DNA of 9,362 bases, from assembly GCA_018900295.1 (NCBI GenBank), contig JAHIGH010000063.1, positions 1 to 9,362 of the forward strand, given 5' to 3'. Positions 1 to 6,456 of the stretch are shown here, piece after piece. A program made the position numbers and the translations under genes. The number at the start of each line of letters is the position of its first letter. Positions within the stretch are counted from its first letter, which is position 1. Source of the stretch: Patescibacteria group bacterium. GTDB lineage: Bacteria; Patescibacteriota; Microgenomatia; Levybacterales; UBA12049. The notes beneath the pieces are model-generated. The model made no database searches and was not told where the DNA came from. It saw only the letters and a program-made list of their open reading frames with translations.

Positions 1-309
1 GACGAAGCCTTACTTCGACCCGGCCGTTTTGATTTTGTTCTCGAATTACCCGCTCCTGATGTAAAAGCTCGGGAGGAAATTTTTAAGGTACATACCAAGG
101 GAAAACCACTGGGAGATGATGTTAGCTTAAATAGTCTTGCCAGCGGGTCCAACGGTTTGACAGGGGCGGAGATTGCCTCAATCTGTCAGAAGGCTTCCCT
201 TTTGGCGATTAGAGAGTTTTTAGAGACCAAAGAGAAAGATCTTCAGAAATTAAAAATAGAAAATAAGCATTTTAAGGAGGCAATGAAAGATGGAGCAACA
301 AATCATTAA
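1..309 (+). CDS. AAA+ ATPase, CDC48/FtsH-like, C-terminal end (partial)
   Basis: The reading frame is open from the left edge of the window and codes for the last 102 residues of an AAA+ ATPase. LRPGRFD at residues 5-11 of the fragment is the arginine-finger segment of classic AAA proteins such as CDC48/p97 and FtsH. GLTGAEIASICQKAS at 52-66, followed by AIRE, is the helical-lid (sensor 2) segment. Walker A and B lie outside the window. The tail is short, so no further domain follows the last AAA module. GvpN, the usual gas vesicle ATPase, is MoxR-like and lacks this LRPGRFD/GLTGAE pattern, so this is not GvpN. The gene overlaps the next one by 20 bases, which implies coupled translation and membership of the gas vesicle operon. 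A role as unfoldase or remodelling factor for gas vesicle proteins is inferred from context only. Confidence 0.85.
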   Translation, partial: DEALLRPGRFDFVLELPAPDVKAREEIFKVHTKGKPLGDDVSLNSLASGSNGLTGAEIASICQKASLLAIREFLETKEKDLQKLKIENKHFKEAMKDGATNH

Positions 310-787
310 ATGCGTTTTTTGCAAAGGCAAAGGAAAAAATCTTTATTTTAAGGGCACCTGCCCTGTTTGCAAAGGCAAAGGAAAAAATCAAGTTGCCGGT
401 AAGCATATGGCCTGCGATGACTGTTCCGGATCAGGTCATAAAAGAGGAACAACTTTGACTTGTTACACTTGTGCCGGTCTTGGAGTATTACCCGACACGC
501 GGGAGGAATTAAGGAAAGCACACCAAGAGATCAGAAAATTTCAGGCAGAAATGGATAAAGAAAGGAATGAGATAGCCGGAAAGCAGCCAAGGGTTGATTA
601 TGCCGATACGGGTCGCAAGCGACAGATGCAAGAATTAGTAATTGAGAATATAGAAGAAGATTTACAAAAACATCAGAAAAGTGGAGGCGATAGATTTTGT
701 CAAAACTGCGCACAGTCAATAGATGAGTATGATCTTATCAAAGTTTGTCCTGAGTGTTTCGGGGTAATAAAGCGAAGAAGTTTATGA
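290..787 (+). CDS. DnaJ-type zinc-finger protein
   Basis: This 165-residue protein has four CxxC knuckles at C8/C11, C24/C27, C42/C45 and C58/C61. The first three read CxxCxGxG and the fourth is the degenerate CYTCAGLG. This is the pattern of the DnaJ central cysteine-rich domain, which binds two zinc ions. It is followed by a charged, probably coiled-coil stretch (about 70-130) and a second small zinc ribbon at C137/C140 and C153/C156. There is no J domain and no DnaJ C-terminal substrate domain. The start lies inside the preceding AAA gene and the stop overlaps the next start as ATGA. The next gene carries a J domain, so the two together supply two separate modules of a DnaJ co-chaperone. 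The first two knuckles are encoded by an exact 24-base direct repeat. A role in handling gas vesicle subunits is inferred. Confidence 0.8.
   Translation: MEQQIIKCVFCKGKGKNLYFKGTCPVCKGKGKNQVAGKHMACDDCSGSGHKRGTTLTCYTCAGLGVLPDTREELRKAHQEIRKFQAEMDKERNEIAGKQPRVDYADTGRKRQMQELVIENIEEDLQKHQKSGGDRFCQNCAQSIDEYDLIKVCPECFGVIKRRSL
318..389 (+). repeat. 24-base exact direct repeat inside the zinc-finger gene
   Basis: Bases 318-341 and 366-389 are identical over 24 positions and are offset by 48 bases (16 codons), so the frame is kept. Each copy encodes most of a knuckle, C-K-G-K-G-K-N. Identity at the DNA level, including synonymous positions, points to a recent internal duplication or gene conversion and not only to convergence on the zinc-knuckle motif. 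Confidence 0.85.
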
Positions 788-1779
788 AAAACGGATTATA
801 TGTTTATGGAGTTATCAAAACCAGTGTCCCACAAGAGTTTGGGGAAATTGGCATTGGCGACAAAAGCTCTAAAGTAATAACAATCGGGTTTAAAAATTTA
901 GCGGCTGTTGTTTCCGGTGGTCCGTTTATGGTCTATGATTCTTTAGCCAAAGAAAAAACAATCAGGGATTTAGTTACTCATCAGTTTGTCGTTGAAAAAG
1001 TAATGGAGGGTTTTACCATCATACCGCTTAAATTCGGAACAATGGTAGAGACAGAAGATGAGGTAATTAAACTCATGGATAAAGGCTATTTTATCTTAAA
1101 AGATGCATTATGCAAAATGGAGGGTAAAATAGAACTGGATGTAGTGGTCAGTTGGAAATTACCCAAAATCCTGGCTGGGATTTACGCTTACAACCGACAA
1201 GTTCAAAAAAAACAAAAGGAAATTGCTTCAAAAGGCGACAAAGCTACGCCGGAGGAAAGGATAGCTCTGGGTATGTTAATTGAGCAAGCCCTGATCACTA
1301 AAAAAGCTAAAGATAGACTTTTGATTTTGCAAGCACTTAAAAAAATGGCAGTAGACATATGCCCACACGATCTAACTGGTGATGAAATGATTTTTAACAC
1401 CGCTTTTTTAATAAAAGCATCCGATAAAGAAATTTTCTATAAGGCAATAGATAAGCTGGATCAAAAGTTTGAAGATGCCTTAAATTTCCGGCTGGTTGGG
1501 CCTCTGCCTTCTTATAGTTTCTCAACAATCCTATTTAATAGGATAAACAAGCATGAGGTTGAGAAAGCCAAAGAGACGCTGGGACTAAATGGAGAAATAA
1601 CGGATAAAGCTGTCAACCATGCTTACCGTCAACTGGCTCAAGTATATCATCCGGATAAAAATGCCGGTCAGGGTCAACTTAAGTTTGATCTAATAAATTC
1701 TGCTTACAAAATACTCAAGGATTTTACCAGGAGAGGCTTTTTTGATGTTGATATTTATCATTGGGAGGTAGGAAGATGA
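784..1779 (+). CDS. gvpF/L: Gas vesicle protein GvpF/GvpL with C-terminal J domain
   Basis: The protein has 331 residues from the ATG at 784, which overlaps the upstream stop as ATGA. A GTG at 754 would add ten residues but lies well inside the upstream gene, and family members start at about this ATG with the YVYGV strand. Residues 4-250 are a GvpL/GvpF domain, ending in GPLPSYSF (239-246), the conserved GPxPxYxF motif of the family. Residues about 257-320 form a J domain: helix II (AYRQLAQVY), the diagnostic HPD tripeptide at 289-291, and helix III (LINSAYKIL). HPD stimulates the ATPase of DnaK/Hsp70, so this protein should recruit Hsp70 to the vesicle assembly site. GvpF/L proteins are accessory and minor structural factors that bind GvpA. 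The zinc finger missing from this J protein is encoded by the gene just upstream. Confidence 0.9.
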   Translation: MKNGLYVYGVIKTSVPQEFGEIGIGDKSSKVITIGFKNLAAVVSGGPFMVYDSLAKEKTIRDLVTHQFVVEKVMEGFTIIPLKFGTMVETEDEVIKLMDKGYFILKDALCKMEGKIELDVVVSWKLPKILAGIYAYNRQVQKKQKEIASKGDKATPEERIALGMLIEQALITKKAKDRLLILQALKKMAVDICPHDLTGDEMIFNTAFLIKASDKEIFYKAIDKLDQKFEDALNFRLVGPLPSYSFSTILFNRINKHEVEKAKETLGLNGEITDKAVNHAYRQLAQVYHPDKNAGQGQLKFDLINSAYKILKDFTRRGFFDVDIYHWEVGR

Positions 1780-2465
1780 GAAAGTTAGTCTATGTACCAA
1801 TCATTCATACAAGTTCCGATATGGGTAGTTTGGCGCAAGACTTAGAGATAAAGGCAAAGAAAACGGTCAAAGCAACCAGTTGGGAAAAGCACAAAGCAAT
1901 TATCAATAACTATTGGATGGAGATTGCCCGATATTGGAAAAATAAGAATGTATCCGGGTTTAAGATTTTTCAGGATGGGATGCCGGTAAATGGTAAGGTA
2001 GGAAAAAAAATAGTTGTTGATCTGGCTAAGAAAGGAAGTTTCAATTACAAGATTATAGAGCAATTAATGGAACAAGGGGCGATACTTATGAAAACAGAAG
2101 ATCAAGCCCTGTTAAAAGAGGAATACTTTTTAACCAGGGCTCTTGTTAAAAGAGGGTCCTTTTTAGGGAGTTTATTTGCCTTGTTGCATTATAAATGGAG
2201 AAAAGGCGGTCTTTTGGCCAAGCGGGATAACTATATTGCCAAGCGGATTGATGAGGGTCTACAAGAAGGAGAGACAGGAATTTGTTTTTTGGGAGCTTAT
2301 CATCAAATAAAGAAATATCTATCCCAAGATATTAAAGTGATTTATCTCTATGACCCTCAGAAGGTTAAAGTGTATTACCAAAGATTAATTGCCCACGATC
2401 GTTATGGACAGATAAACTGGCTTGGCAGTCAGCTTATTAAACCTATAACAATATCTATAAACTAA
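1776..2465 (+). CDS. Conserved protein of unknown function (copy 1), possibly TraB/EreA-like
   Basis: The product has 229 residues from the ATG at 1776, which overlaps the previous stop as ATGA and has a GGGAGG ribosome site about eight bases upstream. An in-frame TTG at 1761 is less likely. I do not recognise the family with certainty. A second copy is encoded at 7625-8200. Shared motifs are VPIxH with DMGSL (7-19), FQDGxP (65-70), KRDxYIAxRID (149-159) and GIxFxGAxH (168-176). Conserved H, D, Q, R and H residues suggest an enzyme. The layout of an N-terminal His motif, a central RxxxIAxxI helix and a C-terminal GxxH strand recalls the TraB/ChaN/EreA superfamily, but this is a weak resemblance. 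It has about 45 more C-terminal residues than copy 2. No signal peptide is evident; a hydrophobic stretch occurs near 130. Its position between two gvpF/L genes suggests a gas vesicle-linked role, which is inference. Confidence 0.8.
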   Translation: MRKLVYVPIIHTSSDMGSLAQDLEIKAKKTVKATSWEKHKAIINNYWMEIARYWKNKNVSGFKIFQDGMPVNGKVGKKIVVDLAKKGSFNYKIIEQLMEQGAILMKTEDQALLKEEYFLTRALVKRGSFLGSLFALLHYKWRKGGLLAKRDNYIAKRIDEGLQEGETGICFLGAYHQIKKYLSQDIKVIYLYDPQKVKVYYQRLIAHDRYGQINWLGSQLIKPITISIN

Positions 2466-2469
2466 ACAT

Positions 2470-3231
2470 ATGATTAACGGTGAAGGTGAATATATTTACG
2501 GCATCATCAAAGCCAAACAAAAGCGAGAATTTGGTTCAATTGGCATTGGCGGGAGAGGTGATATTGTCTACACTCTTTGCTACCGGGATTTGGCAGCAGT
2601 TGTTTCGAGTTCTCCAATTATTAAATATCCGGTAACAAGGGAAAACTCGATTGCTCACGCCCGGGTCTTGGAAAAGGTGATGGAGGAATACACTGTTTTA
2701 CCGGTACGTTATTGCACGATTGGTGAAAATGATGATGTCATTATCGAAAAGGTTCTAAAAAACCGTTACCGGGAATTTATTGATTTAATAACCGGTTTGG
2801 AAGGAAAAATTGAACTTGGAGTGAGAGCTTTTTGGACAGACATGAATGCGATTTTTGCCGAGACAATTGAGGAAAACATGCCAATCAAGCAGCTGAAAGA
2901 AGAGATTTCCAAAGAAACGAATATTCAAAGGCAATATGCCGGCAAAATTAAAATTGGTCAAATGGTGCAAAACGTATTGGAGGAGAAAAAAAAGAGAGAA
3001 GCAAAAGAACTGCTTGAAGTTTTGAAACCGTTAAGTCTTGATTTTCGGGAGAACCGCGTTTTAGGCGACATGAATCTGGTTAATGCCGCCTTTTTAGTAG
3101 CCCGTGAGAGAGAGCATGAATTTGACCAAAAGATGCAAGAATTGGAGAAGGTTTATGGTAAAAGAAAAAAATTAAAATATTTTGGCCCGGTACCGCCTTA
3201 TAATTTTGTTGAAGTGGTGGTGATTTGGTAG
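2470..3231 (+). CDS. gvpF/L: Gas vesicle protein GvpF/GvpL (second copy)
   Basis: This is a 253-residue protein of the GvpL/GvpF family. The N-terminal strand reads EYIYGIIK, followed by the FGSIGIGG and DLAAVVS segments shared with the first copy at 784. The central segment, GLEGKIELGVRAFW, matches MEGKIELDVVVSW of the first copy. A lysine/glutamate-rich helical region follows, and the C-terminus carries GPVPPYNF at 239-246. It has no J domain. It starts four bases after the previous stop, with no clear Shine-Dalgarno sequence, so translation probably depends on coupling to the upstream gene. Known GvpF/GvpL proteins bind GvpA monomers or sit at the growing vesicle and are required for assembly. 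This copy is closest to the first GvpF/L of the window and clearly more distant from the third. Confidence 0.92.
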   Translation: MINGEGEYIYGIIKAKQKREFGSIGIGGRGDIVYTLCYRDLAAVVSSSPIIKYPVTRENSIAHARVLEKVMEEYTVLPVRYCTIGENDDVIIEKVLKNRYREFIDLITGLEGKIELGVRAFWTDMNAIFAETIEENMPIKQLKEEISKETNIQRQYAGKIKIGQMVQNVLEEKKKREAKELLEVLKPLSLDFRENRVLGDMNLVNAAFLVAREREHEFDQKMQELEKVYGKRKKLKYFGPVPPYNFVEVVVIW

Positions 3232-3240
3232 GAGATAATT

Positions 3241-4173
3241 ATGGCATTAAATGAACTCTTAAATAAACATTTACAATTTATCATGTTTGGCGGTAAAGGC
3301 GGCGTGGGCAAAACTACTATGGCGTCAGCAGCAGCTTTAGAGCTTGCCAAAGAAAACAAGGTACTACTTTTTACGACAGACCCGGCTCCATCGCTTTCGG
3401 ATAGTTTCGGTCAAGCAATTGGCAGCGAGCCCACAGCCGTTGCCGGTACAAAAAATCTCTTTGCAATGGAGATAGACGCCAGGAAAGTCTTGGAAGAATT
3501 TAAAAAAGAATATGGCAGTGAAATCTTAGACATACTGCAACAAGGTACGTATTTAGCAAATGAAGAGACAGAAGAATTATTTCGTCTGGATATTCCGGGA
3601 CTGGACGAAGTGATGAGTTTAAAGAAGATAACAGATTTTATGGAGAATTCAGATTATCAGCAGTATATTGTTGATACTGCGCCGACCGGCCATACACTGC
3701 GACTGCTCATGTTGCCGGAACTTTTAGATAATTGGATAAAGTTTTTAGCCGGTCTCCGCTGGAAGTATCATGCGATGGTAAGACAATTTGCAAAAGAACA
3801 GCGAACCGATAAAGCAGATGAATTTATTTTGGAAATGAAAAAGACTGTAAAGAAAGTAAGAACTCTCCTGCAAAACCCCGAAAAAACTGAGTTTGTGGTG
3901 GTAACTATTGCCGAGAAGATGGGAGTTTCCGAAACAGAGGATTTAATAAGAAATCTTGAGCACATGCATATCCCCTCCAGACATATTATTATCAATAATA
4001 TTTTTCCGCAAGAAGAGACTGATTTTGCCAGGATGAGAAGAAAAACTCAAGAAAGATACATCCATGAAATTAAGGAGAAATTTAGCACACATATTATCAC
4101 AGAGGTTGTTTTGCAGCCAAGCGAAATTCAGGGCATTGACAGTCTGCAAAAGCTAGGGGCACAGCTGTTTTAA
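3241..4173 (+). CDS. ArsA/Get3-family ATPase, cysteine-free
   Basis: This is a 310-residue SIMIBI-class P-loop ATPase. GGKGGVGKTT at 17-26 is the deviant Walker A with the intermonomer lysine (K19). TTDPAPSLSDSF at 45-56 is switch I. DTAPTGHTLRLL at 145-156 is the switch II/ATPase signature typical of ArsA and Get3/TRC40. The length fits single-domain family members. I find no cysteine anywhere in the protein, so it lacks both the arsenite-binding cysteines of ArsA and the zinc CxxC of eukaryotic Get3, and there is no arsenic gene nearby. Get3 binds hydrophobic tail-anchored helices; by analogy this protein may shield hydrophobic GvpA-type subunits or position vesicles, as ParA/McdA-type ATPases do. 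That role is inferred. It has a GGAG ribosome site about six bases before ATG and is one base from gvpG. Confidence 0.9.
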   Translation: MALNELLNKHLQFIMFGGKGGVGKTTMASAAALELAKENKVLLFTTDPAPSLSDSFGQAIGSEPTAVAGTKNLFAMEIDARKVLEEFKKEYGSEILDILQQGTYLANEETEELFRLDIPGLDEVMSLKKITDFMENSDYQQYIVDTAPTGHTLRLLMLPELLDNWIKFLAGLRWKYHAMVRQFAKEQRTDKADEFILEMKKTVKKVRTLLQNPEKTEFVVVTIAEKMGVSETEDLIRNLEHMHIPSRHIIINNIFPQEETDFARMRRKTQERYIHEIKEKFSTHIITEVVLQPSEIQGIDSLQKLGAQLF

Positions 4174-4174
4174 T

Positions 4175-4423
4175 ATGTTATTTATTGACGATTTATTGTT
4201 TGGATTGCCGGCAAAAGGCTTAGTTAGTATATTTAAAAAAATTACCGAAATGGCCGAATATGAATTGACAGATGAATCAAAAATAAAAGAAGATTTACTG
4301 CTATTACAAACAATGTATGAAATTGATCAAATTAGTGAGGAAGAATACCAAAAAAAAGAAACAGTGCTTTTAGAAAGACTGACGGCTGCTCGGGAATCTA
4401 AAAGTGACAAATTAAAATCTTGA
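4175..4423 (+). CDS. gvpG: Gas vesicle protein GvpG
   Basis: The 82-residue product matches GvpG across its length. It opens with FIDDLLFGLPAKGLVSIFKKI, the family's start segment (DDLL..LPAKG....F.KI), followed by an acidic helix containing ITEMAEYEL. The stretch LLLLQTMYEIDQISEEEY (about 47-64) corresponds to the conserved L..L...YE.G.ISEEE(F/Y) motif, and a charged helix closes the protein. GvpG is a small, mostly helical accessory protein needed for vesicle formation in haloarchaea and Bacillus, where it interacts with GvpF/L and other accessory proteins. It starts one base after the stop of the ATPase gene and lacks a strong ribosome site, which suggests translational coupling. Confidence 0.9.
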   Translation: MLFIDDLLFGLPAKGLVSIFKKITEMAEYELTDESKIKEDLLLLQTMYEIDQISEEEYQKKETVLLERLTAARESKSDKLKS

Positions 4424-4439
4424 AGGGAGGTGAAAATTT

Positions 4440-4706
4440 ATGATTTCTCAAGTTAGAGACAAGGTGAGGAAATTTTTAAAAGAAACACTCGAAGCCGAAG
4501 GCGAAGTAAGAGTAGTGGAAATTGACAAAACTAACGATGGTTGGGAAGCTATCGCGGAAGTGGCAGAAATAAATCAATATTTGGCTACCATTAAACCTGA
4601 ATATAGGGTATTTGAAAAACGTCTTTATACAGTCAAACTTAATAGTGATCTTGAAGTCTCTTCCTACAGACAGGGGGGAGGAGGCGAGAAAGCAAGGGAA
4701 GAATAA
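4440..4706 (+). CDS. gvpO: Gas vesicle protein GvpO
   Basis: This 88-residue protein fits GvpO. A helical N-terminus (VRDKVRKFLKETL) is followed by the GW-containing strand NDGWEAIAEVAE (32-43), and then YRVFEKRLYTVKLNSDLEVSSYRQ (55-78), which matches the family's YEV.LD.dG.l..Y.R core. The end is a Gly/Glu-rich tail. GvpO is found in actinobacterial and haloarchaeal clusters, where it is required for vesicle formation. It has one of the best ribosome binding sites of the operon (GGGAGGTG at 4426-4433, about seven bases before ATG), so it may be translated more strongly than its neighbours. Its stop abuts the start of the next gene. Confidence 0.85.
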   Translation: MISQVRDKVRKFLKETLEAEGEVRVVEIDKTNDGWEAIAEVAEINQYLATIKPEYRVFEKRLYTVKLNSDLEVSSYRQGGGGEKAREE

Positions 4707-5444
4707 ATGGAAAAACAAGGTATCTATGCTTATGGGGTCGTAGACGGCCTTCAAATAAACATAGAGGATTATTTTACAGTGAGTCATAAGAGCTTAATTT
4801 TAATAGGAAAAATGATAAATATTCCTGATTTTCAAAAAGACCTACAGGAAGCTCTAAAAAATCCTAAGGTAATGGAAGTGGTTTTAACCGAACATCAAAG
4901 TTTTCTTGATATGCTGATGAGAAAAACCACAGTTGTACCTTTTCAATTCGGGACAATTCTTAAAGATGAAAAGGGGGCAGCAGACTACCTTAAATCCTCT
5001 TATGCAAAATATAAGGAGTTGCTTAAGAAGTTTAAAGGGAGAGAGGAATGGGGCGTCAGAGTGTTTGCGGATTTAAAGCAGGTTAAAACCAATATTTTCT
5101 CTAATCCTAAAATTAGGGAAAACCTGGGAACTGGTACAGCCTATCTTCTAAAAAGGAAACAAGAAGAAGAGGCGGAAAAAGCCGTCAATGAAAAACTTGC
5201 CTCTTTTTCAGGAGAGATTCTTGACGGTTTAAAAGAATTTGCTTTTGAATCTAAAGTTACCAAATCAACCCAACGTTTTTCAGAAAAGGGCGAAGCGCTC
5301 GTTTCTGTTTTTACACTTCTTCTTCCTAAGTCAAAGATAGGAAAATTCAATCAAAAACTTGCCTGTCTACAAAAAAAATACCGGGAATTTGGTTTAAGGC
5401 TTATAAGTTCTGGTCCCTGGCCAGCGTATAGTTTTATCAGTTGA
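4707..5444 (+). CDS. gvpF/L: Gas vesicle protein GvpF/GvpL (third, divergent copy)
   Basis: This is a 245-residue GvpL/GvpF family protein. The N-terminal strand is GIYAYGVV. The middle has the family motif TTVVPFQFGTIL, which corresponds to FTIIPLKFGTMV and YTVLPVRYCTIG in the other two copies. Next come EEWGVRVFAD, a long Lys/Glu-rich helix (about 148-175), and the C-terminal GPWPAYSF motif at 236-243. It is clearly more divergent than the other two copies and lacks their GIG segment near residue 22, so it may fill the separate GvpF or GvpL role of clusters that have both. The start codon directly follows the gvpO stop, with AAGGGAA as a plausible ribosome site at 4694-4700. Confidence 0.9.
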   Translation: MEKQGIYAYGVVDGLQINIEDYFTVSHKSLILIGKMINIPDFQKDLQEALKNPKVMEVVLTEHQSFLDMLMRKTTVVPFQFGTILKDEKGAADYLKSSYAKYKELLKKFKGREEWGVRVFADLKQVKTNIFSNPKIRENLGTGTAYLLKRKQEEEAEKAVNEKLASFSGEILDGLKEFAFESKVTKSTQRFSEKGEALVSVFTLLLPKSKIGKFNQKLACLQKKYREFGLRLISSGPWPAYSFIS

Positions 5445-5448
5445 ATAT

Positions 5449-6108
5449 ATGAAAAAATCAAAAGTTGCCGGTCAAAAACTATTGGTTAATCGGCAGAACG
5501 TAACGCTTCTTGAGCTGTTAGACAGACTTTTGGATAAAGGAGTGGTAGCCAAAGGAGAAATTATCCTATCTGTGGCTGAAATTGATCTTGTCTATCTTAA
5601 TCTTGGTCTTCTTTTATCCTCAGTTAAGACCGTTGAAAAAGCCAGGGGAATCGGCGGCGGCAGTGCTGGTTATTTTACTGGAGAGGGCGAAGAAAATAAT
5701 GAAGATTTCTTCAAGGAAGAAAACCCCAATATTACCTGGCTAAGAAATCCGGTAGCAGATAAAGCAGTTAAGACGCCTCTTGGCCGGCCGAATGACCCGG
5801 GCGGAGTGGAGGAATTAGAAAAGTCAAACGAAGTTACCGCGTTAATGCCAAGAACCAATATTGACCCAAATAATGTAGAAAAGGGTTTAGCCAAGTTGGT
5901 GTTGACACTTATCGAACTTTTAAGAAAACTTATGGAAAAACAGGCAATCCGCCGAATGGAGTCAGGATTTTTGACTGCCTCAGAAGTTGAGCGGATGGGT
6001 ATTGCCTTCCAAAGGCTTGAAGAAAAGATGAAAGATATGAAGCAGAGGTTTTCTTTAAAAGACGAAGACTTAAATTTAGATTTAGGCCCGTTAGGAGAAT
6101 TAATGTGA
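5449..6108 (+). CDS. gvpK: Fusion of a GvpA-family (GvpJ/S-like) domain to GvpK
   Basis: This 219-residue protein joins two gas vesicle families that are normally separate. Residues about 18-65 form a GvpA-family core: helix LLELLDRLLDKGVV, then the strand region IILSVAEIDLVYLNLGLLLSSV, as in GvpJ/GvpS minor shell paralogues. A Gly-, Asp- and Glu-rich linker spans about 66-133. Residues 135-219 match GvpK: NIDPNNVEKGLAKLVLTLIE, LLRKLMEKQAIRRME, LTASEVERMGIAFQRLEEKM, and the DLNLDLGPLG ending. The frame is open across the linker and the composition does not change, so this looks like a true fusion and not a sequencing artefact. In actinobacterial clusters gvpS and gvpK are neighbours, which gives a simple origin. 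The fusion would place GvpK stoichiometrically at the vesicle tip or nucleus (inferred). It lacks a ribosome site and begins four bases after the previous stop. Confidence 0.9.
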   Translation: MKKSKVAGQKLLVNRQNVTLLELLDRLLDKGVVAKGEIILSVAEIDLVYLNLGLLLSSVKTVEKARGIGGGSAGYFTGEGEENNEDFFKEENPNITWLRNPVADKAVKTPLGRPNDPGGVEELEKSNEVTALMPRTNIDPNNVEKGLAKLVLTLIELLRKLMEKQAIRRMESGFLTASEVERMGIAFQRLEEKMKDMKQRFSLKDEDLNLDLGPLGELM

Positions 6109-6133
6109 GGGCGGAAGAAAGGAGGTTGAATAT

Positions 6134-6424
6134 ATGACAGCAACAACAAGTCTACAAACTACCAATTTGGCAGAGATTCTGGACAGAATTCTTGATAAAG
6201 GAGTAGTGATTGTAGGAGATATAAAAATTGATTTGGTGGATGTTGAGCTTTTAACTATTAAAATAAGGCTTTTAATAGCCTCTGTTGATCGGGCTAAGGC
6301 CATGGGTATTAATTGGTGGGAGGGTGATCCCTTTTTGAAGGGAACAGAATTTAAAAATCTAAAAGAGGAGAATACGGAACTTAAGAAAAGATTGACGTTG
6401 CTTGAGAAAAAAATAAAAGCCTAA
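6134..6424 (+). CDS. gvpJ: GvpA-family gas vesicle protein, GvpJ-like
   Basis: This 96-residue protein has the GvpA-family core: helix NLAEILDRILDKGVVI (11-26), the strand pair DIKIDLVDVELLTIKIRLL (29-47) and the helix IASVDRAKAMG (48-58). It continues with INWWEGDPFL (59-68) and a Lys/Glu coiled-coil tail (about 72-96). As I recall the families, the GD(I/V) strand, KIRL in place of EARV, the WWE.DP(F/Y)L segment and the coiled-coil tail are typical of GvpJ from Bacillus and actinobacteria. The main shell protein GvpA has VRVSLVGIE and EARVVIAS instead. It is therefore best read as a minor, tip-forming paralogue, although in the absence of another GvpA here it might form the shell. It has a strong AAAGGAGG ribosome site about eight bases before ATG. 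Confidence 0.9.
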   Translation: MTATTSLQTTNLAEILDRILDKGVVIVGDIKIDLVDVELLTIKIRLLIASVDRAKAMGINWWEGDPFLKGTEFKNLKEENTELKKRLTLLEKKIKA

Positions 6425-6456
6425 ACTTTAGATGGAAAGGGGGTGAACATAGATAA

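Noticed and set aside
1..309. GvpN as the identity of the left-end ATPase
   Set aside because: LRPGRFD and GLTGAE are classic AAA (CDC48/FtsH) motifs and not those of the MoxR-type GvpN.
754..783. Upstream GTG start for the first GvpF/L gene
   Set aside because: It would overlap the zinc-finger gene by 34 bases and add residues not expected before the YVYGV strand. The ATG at 784 gives an ATGA overlap.
3241..4173. Arsenite pump ATPase ArsA
   Set aside because: The family match is good, but no cysteine is present for arsenite binding and no arsB, arsC, arsD or arsR neighbour is visible.
5670..6149. Open frame of 159 codons on the minus strand
   Set aside because: It lies opposite the GvpA-family/GvpK fusion, whose protein is clearly recognisable. 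The minus-strand product is Ser/Phe-rich, as expected for a shadow of an A-rich gene.
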